From contig JAEZQX010000469.1 of NCBI GenBank assembly GCA_023441105.1, positions 1 through 11,298 of the forward strand: a DNA stretch of 11,298 nucleotides, given 5' to 3'. This DNA comes from Pseudomonadota bacterium. Its GTDB lineage: Bacteria; Pseudomonadota; Gammaproteobacteria; Burkholderiales; Burkholderiaceae. Every line of letters starts with the position of its first letter. Positions within the stretch are counted from its first letter, which is position 1. Below the pieces are notes generated by a model. The model did not search any database. It saw nothing but the letters and a program-made list of their open reading frames with translations, and was not told where the DNA came from. Below are positions 6,634 to 11,298 of this stretch, piece by piece. The position numbers and the translations under genes are program-made.

Positions 6634-7509
6634 ATGAGCGCAGGACAGCTGTTCCGGCAGGCGGTGCAGGACGAGAAGCCGCTGCAGATCCCGGGCACGA
6701 TCAATGCAAACCATGCACTGCTCGCCAGGCAGGCGGGCTATCGTGCCATCTATCTCTCCGGCGGCGGCGTCGCCGCGGGTTCGCTTGGCTTGCCCGACCT
6801 GGGCATCAGCAATCTCGACGACGTCCTGACGGACGTGCGCCGCATCACCGATGTCTGCGAGCTGCCGTTGCTGGTGGACGTCGATACCGGCTTCGGCGCG
6901 TCGGCCTTCAACGTCGCCCGGACTACCCGGAGCCTCATCAAGGCGGGTGCGGCTGCCATGCACATCGAGGACCAGGTCGGCGCCAAGCGCTGCGGCCATC
7001 GGCCGAACAAGGAGATCGTCTCGCGGCAGGAGATGGTCGACCGGATCAAGGCCGCCGCCGATGCGCGCACCGATCCTGCGTTCGTGATCATGGCGCGCAC
7101 CGATGCGCTGGCCGTTGAAGGGCTGGATTCAGCCGTTGATCGCGCCATGGCCTGCGTCGAGGCAGGCGCCGATATGATCTTCCCGGAAGCGATCACCGAG
7201 CTCGAGATGTACCGCCGGTTTGCCGATGCGGTCAAGGTTCCCATCCTCGCGAATATCACCGAGTTCGGTCAGACGCCCCTCTTCACCGTGGAGGAACTGG
7301 GGAGCGTCAACGTTGCCATGGCTCTCTATCCGCTGTCCGCGTTCCGCGCCATGAACAAGGCCGCCCAGACCGTCTATCAATCGCTGCGCCAGAAAGGCAC
7401 GCAGGCCGACGTCGTTTCGACGATGCAGACCCGCGCCGAGCTGTACGACGCGATCGGCTACTGGGAATACGAACGCAAGCTCGACGCGCTCTTTTCGCAA
7501 CAGAAGTAG
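6634..7509 (+). CDS. prpB: 2-methylisocitrate lyase
   Basis: PrpB cleaves 2-methylisocitrate to pyruvate and succinate, the last step of the methylcitrate cycle of propionate breakdown. The 291-residue product follows E. coli PrpB (296 residues) nearly along its whole length: [38 protein letters not shown] (42-59), the metal-binding region VDVDTGFG with D82 and D84, and the active-site loop [11 protein letters not shown] with C120. Isocitrate lyases are longer and have KKCGH in this loop, so the KRCGH form and the length support PrpB. The ATG at 6634 has GAGGA seven bases upstream. The frame is open further back into mdh, but nothing there resembles the family. It follows mdh by 92 bases and precedes prpC by 31 bases, so cotranscription with prpC is likely. 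Confidence 0.96.
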   Translation: MSAGQLFRQAVQDEKPLQIPGTINANHALLARQAGYRAIYLSGGGVAAGSLGLPDLGISNLDDVLTDVRRITDVCELPLLVDVDTGFGASAFNVARTTRSLIKAGAAAMHIEDQVGAKRCGHRPNKEIVSRQEMVDRIKAAADARTDPAFVIMARTDALAVEGLDSAVDRAMACVEAGADMIFPEAITELEMYRRFADAVKVPILANITEFGQTPLFTVEELGSVNVAMALYPLSAFRAMNKAAQTVYQSLRQKGTQADVVSTMQTRAELYDAIGYWEYERKLDALFSQQK

Positions 7510-7540
7510 CGCATCCGATACAGCACGAGGAGAATCACGC

Positions 7541-8785
7541 ATGGCGACATCCCGCAGGTCAGCACCCAAGACAGCATTGCCGAATCCATCTCCCGAAGCC
7601 GCCGCAACCGGCGGCGCGGCCGCCGGCAATCCCGGCGCCGACGGTCAGCCCGGCGGCTTCAAGCCCAAGAAATCGGTCGCCCTGTCCGGGGTCGCGGCCG
7701 GCAACACCGCCCTCTGCACCGTCGGACGCACCGGCAACGACCTGCACTATCGTGGCTACGACATCCTGGACCTGGCGGAGAGGGCCGACTTCGAGGAAGT
7801 CGCCTACCTGCTGGTGCACGGCAAGCTGCCCAATCGCGCCGAGCTCGCCGGCTACCGCGCCAAGCTGCGCGCCTGGCGCGGTGTCCCGGCTGCGGTCCGG
7901 GTCACGCTGGAATCGCTGCCGGCCAGCACCCATCCGATGGATGTGATGCGCACCGCGGTCTCGGCGCTTGGCTGCCAGCTGCCGGAGAGCGCCGACCACA
8001 ATGCCGCCGGCGCGCGGGACATCGCCGACCGCCTGATGGCCAGCCTCGGTTCGATGCTGCTCTACTGGTATCACTACAGTCACAACGGCCGACGCATCGA
8101 GGTCGAATCCGACGAGGACTCGATCGCCGGGCACTTCCTGCACCTGTTGCACGGTCGCAAGCCGCCCGAAGCCTGGACCCGGGCGATGCACACGTCGCTG
8201 AACCTCTACGCCGAGCACGAGTTCAACGCCTCCACCTTCGCCGCGCGCGTCATCGCCGGCACCGGCTCGGACATGTACTCCGCGATCACCGGCGCCATCG
8301 GCGCCCTGCGCGGACCGAAGCATGGCGGTGCCAACGAGGTGGCCTTCGAAGTCCAGCAGCGCTATCGCGATCCGGCCGAGGCCGAGGCCGACATCCGCCG
8401 CCGGGTGGCGAACAAGGAAGTCATCATCGGCTTCGGCCATCCGGTCTACACCATCAGCGACCCGCGCAACCAGGTCATCAAGGGCGTCGCCAAGAAGCTC
8501 TCCAAGGCGGCCAGTGACATGCAGATGTTCGACATCGCCGAACGCCTCGAGCAGGTGATGTGGGACGTCAAGAAGATGTTCCCGAACCTCGACTGGTTCT
8601 CGGCCGTCAGCTACTACGCGATGGGCGTGCCCACCGCGATGTTCACGCCGCTGTTCGTCATCGCCCGCACGGCCGGCTGGTCGGCGCATGTGATGGAGCA
8701 GCGGGTGGACAACAAGATCATCCGTCCGAGCGCCAACTATGTCGGCCCGGAGAACCTCAAGTTCCAGCCTCTCAAGGACCGCTGA
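7541..8785 (+). CDS. prpC: 2-methylcitrate synthase (with an extra low-complexity N-terminus)
   Basis: PrpC condenses propionyl-CoA with oxaloacetate to 2-methylcitrate. The 414-residue protein belongs to the citrate synthase fold. The catalytic residues expected from citrate synthase are H261 (GPKHGGANE), H300 (GFGHPVY) and D390 (EQRVDNK), and H226 lies in AEHEFNAST. It lacks the beta-rich GltA N-terminal domain and resembles the PrpC group ([18 protein letters not shown] at 59-76). E. coli PrpC has 389 residues. The difference is residues 1 to about 39, a stretch rich in Ala, Gly and Pro with no visible homology ([20 protein letters not shown] and on). The ATG at 7541 is supported by GAGGAG eight bases upstream, so the extension is probably real. 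Conserved sequence begins near [11 protein letters not shown] (41-51). Short-chain citrate synthases can also accept acetyl-CoA, but the neighbours favour methylcitrate synthase. Confidence 0.94.
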   Translation: MATSRRSAPKTALPNPSPEAAATGGAAAGNPGADGQPGGFKPKKSVALSGVAAGNTALCTVGRTGNDLHYRGYDILDLAERADFEEVAYLLVHGKLPNRAELAGYRAKLRAWRGVPAAVRVTLESLPASTHPMDVMRTAVSALGCQLPESADHNAAGARDIADRLMASLGSMLLYWYHYSHNGRRIEVESDEDSIAGHFLHLLHGRKPPEAWTRAMHTSLNLYAEHEFNASTFAARVIAGTGSDMYSAITGAIGALRGPKHGGANEVAFEVQQRYRDPAEAEADIRRRVANKEVIIGFGHPVYTISDPRNQVIKGVAKKLSKAASDMQMFDIAERLEQVMWDVKKMFPNLDWFSAVSYYAMGVPTAMFTPLFVIARTAGWSAHVMEQRVDNKIIRPSANYVGPENLKFQPLKDR

Positions 8786-8880
8786 TGAGCATGAAGGGTG
8801 CTCCAGCGGTGTTCGCGGCCCCAGCCGTCTTCGGCCTGTCGTCAGGTGACGCAGCCAGGACACCCAAAGGAGTATCCCTC

Positions 8881-9534
8881 ATGTCCCGTTCCGTTCCGTC
8901 CTTTCCGTCCCGCGGTCCGTTGCCGCTTCTCTCCGCGGCCGGTTCGGCCGTCGGCGCGCTGCTCGGCAGTGCGGCCCTGGTCGCCTTCCTGACGCTGGGC
9001 GCGCCGGTCGCCGCCCAGGCCGAGTCCGCAGCGCCGGCGAAGCCCGCGCCCGCCAAGGCCGGCTCCGCGGCTCCGGCCTCCGCCAAGCAGGCCAGCGCCT
9101 CCAAGGATGCCGCTGCCGTCAAGAAGGCGAGCAACCCCCCGGCCAAGAAGTCCGCCAAGAAGGCGGAACCGCAGCCTGAGCCGGAAGTCGAGATCGCTGC
9201 CGCCGACGAGCAGCAGCTGGCAGCGGCCAAGGAAGTGCTCCTGGGCGAGAGCGGCTGCGAGTTCAACCAGAAGATCCAGGTCGACGCCAATGCGCAGCAT
9301 CCGGGCTACGTCGACATGAGCTTCAACAAGAAGAAGTACACGATGAAGCCGATCCTCTCGCCCACCGGCGCGCTGCGCCTGGAGGACGTGCGGAGCGAGG
9401 CCCTGATGATCCAGATCGCCAGCAAGACGATGGTGATGAACCAGAAGACCGGCCAGCGCCTGGTCGACAACTGCGTGCATGCCGACCAGCGCACGGTGTC
9501 GGCGGATTCGGGGCCGGCGGTCCTGTTGAAGTAG
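8881..9534 (+). CDS. Secreted or periplasmic protein of unknown function, possibly MliC-like
   Basis: I do not recognise this gene with certainty. The 217-residue product has a probable Sec signal peptide: a basic start, a hydrophobic core at about 21-42 and an APVAAQA cleavage motif with the cut after residue 47. Next comes a linker (about 48-105) of Ala, Lys, Pro and Ser with repeated AK and KK steps. A C-terminal domain (about 106-203) has two cysteines, C126 and C198, that could form a disulfide. Its pattern KKYTMKPILSPTGALRLED and its final DNC resemble the layout of MliC-type lysozyme inhibitors, but only weakly and by eye. AAAGGAG eight bases upstream supports ATG 8881. A second in-frame ATG at 8785 overlaps the prpC stop (TGATG) and would add 32 residues before the signal peptide. 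It lies 95 bases after prpC and is followed by a terminator. Confidence 0.75.
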   Translation: MSRSVPSFPSRGPLPLLSAAGSAVGALLGSAALVAFLTLGAPVAAQAESAAPAKPAPAKAGSAAPASAKQASASKDAAAVKKASNPPAKKSAKKAEPQPEPEVEIAAADEQQLAAAKEVLLGESGCEFNQKIQVDANAQHPGYVDMSFNKKKYTMKPILSPTGALRLEDVRSEALMIQIASKTMVMNQKTGQRLVDNCVHADQRTVSADSGPAVLLK

Positions 9535-9548
9535 GCAGCAAAGTAGCA

Positions 9549-9602
9549 GTCGGGCAGGCGGCAGCCGCCGGTGCAGGAGCCGGCGGGGCCGGGATGCCCG
9601 AC
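9549..9602 (+). other. Nested inverted repeats after the secreted-protein gene
   Basis: An outer perfect 8-bp repeat, GTCGGGCA (9549-9556) with TGCCCGAC (9595-9602), encloses two mutually exclusive inner hairpins. These are GGCGG/CCGCC (9557-9569) and CCGCCGG/CCGGCGG (9565-9586). It begins 15 bases after the stop codon. It may be part of the mRNA 3' end or of a regulatory leader for prpD. Confidence 0.45.
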
Positions 9603-9614
9603 CAAGATCATTGA

Positions 9615-9657
9615 TCGCGGCGGGACCGGTGGAACGGTCGACGCCGCGACGCTTTTT
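9615..9657 (+). terminator. Intrinsic terminator between the secreted-protein gene and prpD
   Basis: TCGCGGCG (9615-9622) pairs perfectly with CGCCGCGA (9642-9649). Inside it GACCG (9624-9628) pairs with CGGTC (9635-9639) around a six-base loop, with only small bulges between the two stems. A T-run (9653-9657) follows three bases after the stem. This is the only structure in the window with the full form of a rho-independent terminator. It ends 29 bases before the prpD ATG, so it would cut prpD off from the mdh-prpBC transcript unless there is read-through. Confidence 0.7.
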
Positions 9658-9673
9658 GACCGATCAGCAACCG

Positions 9674-9684
9674 GGAGATTCTCC
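9674..9684 (+). promoter_or_regulatory. Ribosome binding site of prpD inside a small dyad
   Basis: GGAGATTCTCC is a near-palindrome. The GGAG that would serve as ribosome site (about 9 bases before ATG 9687) can pair with the following CTCC across a 3-base loop. The stem is only four pairs, so any masking effect would be modest. Confidence 0.4.
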
Positions 9685-9686
9685 GC

Positions 9687-11138
9687 ATGTCCAGCCACAT
9701 CTCGAACGTCCGCCCCGCGCCCGACAAGGTTCTCGTCGACATCGTCGACTATGTCGTCAAGTACAAGGTCAGCAGCAAGCTCGCCTACGAGACGGCGCGC
9801 AACTGCCTGATCGACACGCTCGGCTGCGGTCTCGAGGCGCTCGAGTATCCCGCCTGCACCAAGCTGCTCGGCCCGATCGTGCCCGGCACGGTGGTTCCCA
9901 ACGGGGCCAAGGTGCCCGGCACCCAGTTCCAGCTCGATCCGGTGCAGGCTGCCTTCAACATCGGCGCCATGATCCGCTGGCTGGATTTCAACGATACCTG
10001 GCTCGCGGCCGAATGGGGGCATCCGTCGGACAACCTCGGTGGCATCCTCGCCACCGCCGACTGGCTCAGCCGCAACGCCGTCGCCAGCGGCAGGCAGCCG
10101 CTGCTGATGCGCGACGTCCTGACGGCGATGATCAAGGCGCACGAGATCCAGGGCTGCATCGCGCTGGAGAATTCGTTCAACCGGGTCGGGCTCGATCACG
10201 TGGTGCTGGTGAAGGTGGCCTCCACCGCCGTGGTCGCGCAGATGCTGGGGCTGTCGCGTGACGAGATCATCAACGCGGTGTCGCTGGCCTGGGTGGACGG
10301 GCAGTCGCTGCGCACCTATCGCCACACGCCCAACACCGGCTCGAGGAAGTCATGGGCAGCCGGCGACGCTACGTCGCGCGCGGTGCGGCTGGCGTTGATC
10401 GCGAAGACCGGCGAGATGGGCTATCCGTCGGTGCTGACGGCCAAGACCTGGGGCTTCTACGACGTGCTCTTCAAGGGCAAGCCGTTCGAATTCCAGCGGC
10501 CCTACGGCAGCTACGTGATGGAGAACGTGCTGTTCAAGATCTCGTTCCCGGCGGAGTTCCACTCCCAGACCGCGGTGGAGTGCGCCATGCAGATCCACCA
10601 CCAGATGAAGAAGCTGGGCAAGACCGAGGCCGACGTCAAGCGGATCACGATCCGCACCCACGAGGCCTGCATCCGGATCATCGACAAGAAGGGCCCGCTG
10701 GCCAACCCGGCGGACCGCGATCACTGCATCCAGTACATGGTGGCGGTGCCGATCATCTTCGGCCGGCTCACCGCCGAGGACTACGAGGATTCGGTCGCTG
10801 CCGATCCGCGCATCGACAAGCTGCGCGACCGGATCGTCTGCGTCGAGGACAAGGACTTCACCGCCGACTACCATGATCCCAAGCTGCGCTCGATCGCCAA
10901 TGCCCTGACGGTGGAATTCACCGATGGCAAGAAGTTGCAGGAGGTGGTCTGCGAGTACCCCATCGGCCACAAGCGGCGCCGCAAGGAAGGCATCCCGCTG
11001 CTGGAGGCGAAGTTCCGGACCAACCTGGCCCGTCGCTTCCCCGCCAAGCAGCAGGAGGCGATCGCCGCCGTCTCGCTCGACCAGCAGGCGCTGGAGGCGA
11101 TGCCGGTGCACGAGTACGTCGACCTCTACGTGATCTGA
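9687..11138 (+). CDS. prpD: 2-methylcitrate dehydratase
   Basis: PrpD dehydrates 2-methylcitrate to 2-methyl-cis-aconitate without an iron-sulfur cluster; an aconitase then rehydrates it to the PrpB substrate. The product belongs to the MmgE/PrpD family and has 483 residues, exactly the length of E. coli PrpD. Long conserved blocks are present: [17 protein letters not shown] (41-57), [20 protein letters not shown] (95-114), [14 protein letters not shown] (158-171), [18 protein letters not shown] (220-237) and [16 protein letters not shown] (283-298). The C-terminus is [12 protein letters not shown]. This strong match separates it from more distant MmgE/PrpD relatives. The ATG at 9687 gives the family N-terminus ([10 protein letters not shown]). 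It lies 152 bases after the secreted-protein gene, behind an apparent terminator, so its transcription may be partly separate from prpBC. Confidence 0.96.
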   Translation: MSSHISNVRPAPDKVLVDIVDYVVKYKVSSKLAYETARNCLIDTLGCGLEALEYPACTKLLGPIVPGTVVPNGAKVPGTQFQLDPVQAAFNIGAMIRWLDFNDTWLAAEWGHPSDNLGGILATADWLSRNAVASGRQPLLMRDVLTAMIKAHEIQGCIALENSFNRVGLDHVVLVKVASTAVVAQMLGLSRDEIINAVSLAWVDGQSLRTYRHTPNTGSRKSWAAGDATSRAVRLALIAKTGEMGYPSVLTAKTWGFYDVLFKGKPFEFQRPYGSYVMENVLFKISFPAEFHSQTAVECAMQIHHQMKKLGKTEADVKRITIRTHEACIRIIDKKGPLANPADRDHCIQYMVAVPIIFGRLTAEDYEDSVAADPRIDKLRDRIVCVEDKDFTADYHDPKLRSIANALTVEFTDGKKLQEVVCEYPIGHKRRRKEGIPLLEAKFRTNLARRFPAKQQEAIAAVSLDQQALEAMPVHEYVDLYVI

Positions 11139-11149
11139 CGCCCGTCGCG

Positions 11150-11298
11150 ATGATCCCGACCGCTGCCCTGCCCGCCTCGCTTGCCGTGACGTCGACCGCC
11201 GCCTTCCCGGCCGCGGTGGCCTCCCCGGCCTCGGCGGCAGCCTCGCTGCCGTGGCGGGCGGCGACAGCGCGCGGCGTGCTGGCGGCACTGCTCGCATC
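11150..11298 (+). CDS. Possible start of a further gene (partial, unrecognised)
   Basis: An ATG at 11150 opens a frame that runs without a stop to the window end (49 codons). It encodes an Ala-, Pro- and Ser-rich stretch ending SLPWRAATARGVLAALLA, which could be a leader followed by a hydrophobic segment. No ribosome site is visible and long open frames are common by chance at this base composition. It begins 11 bases after the prpD stop. I cannot assign a family. Confidence 0.25.
   Translation, partial: MIPTAALPASLAVTSTAAFPAAVASPASAAASLPWRAATARGVLAALLA

Noticed and set aside
7559..8863. Long minus-strand open frame opposite prpC (434 codons)
   Set aside because: Antisense shadow of a clear methylcitrate synthase. 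The composition is typical of reverse-strand frames and no ribosome site or domain is seen.
9656..9684. TTGACC as -35 box of a prpD promoter
   Set aside because: The matching -10 position (TTCTCC) is poor and would lie within the ribosome site, leaving no room for a leader before the ATG at 9687.
10350..11297. Long minus-strand open frame opposite the 3' half of prpD
   Set aside because: Shadow of prpD. It extends past the end of prpD, but the translation is repetitive Arg/Ala/His-rich sequence without recognisable motifs.

Overview
The window is GC-rich, gap-free bacterial chromosome that looks like a betaproteobacterium (Burkholderiales or Rhodocyclales type). This placement is an inference from three things: the gene order gltA - sdhE - sdhBADC - GntR regulator - mdh, the close resemblance of every enzyme to proteobacterial homologues, and the coding style. 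It is core central metabolism, not a mobile or defence region. I see no tRNA, rRNA, insertion sequence or CRISPR array.

Left part (1-4600, all minus strand). Read in the direction of transcription, this is sdhC, sdhD, sdhA, sdhB, sdhE and then gltA (cut by the window edge). It encodes all four subunits of succinate dehydrogenase, the SdhE flavinylation factor and type II citrate synthase. The sdh spacers are unusually long for such an operon (about 110, 110 and 90 bases), and each holds a small GC-rich inverted repeat. gltA has its own 109-base leader, whose promoter-side sequence shares a motif with the sdhC leader.

Middle (4593-5560). A minus-strand GntR/HutC-type regulator faces away from mdh across a 224-base spacer. 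An AT-rich patch in that spacer (about 5420-5466) carries a perfect 12-bp palindrome, a second inverted repeat next to it and a plausible promoter for mdh. It is the natural candidate for the regulator's operator.

Right part (5561-11138, plus strand). mdh (malate dehydrogenase) is followed by prpB, prpC, a secreted or periplasmic protein of unknown function, and prpD. prpC makes 2-methylcitrate from propionyl-CoA and oxaloacetate, prpD dehydrates it, and prpB cleaves 2-methylisocitrate to pyruvate and succinate. Succinate is oxidised by the divergently encoded Sdh, and Mdh regenerates oxaloacetate, so the locus holds most of a working methylcitrate cycle joined to the TCA cycle. The rehydration enzyme (an aconitase), PrpE and PrpF are not in the window. 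A good intrinsic terminator lies between the secreted protein gene and prpD. The last 149 bases may begin another gene.

The observations most worth a second look are the motif pair GC(G/T)TAACA(A/G)T plus TTGACGC(A/G) shared by the gltA, sdhC and mdh upstream regions, the terminator directly in front of prpD, the secreted protein (possibly MliC-like) inside a prp operon, and the low-complexity N-terminal extension of PrpC. I do not see a wholly new system here.
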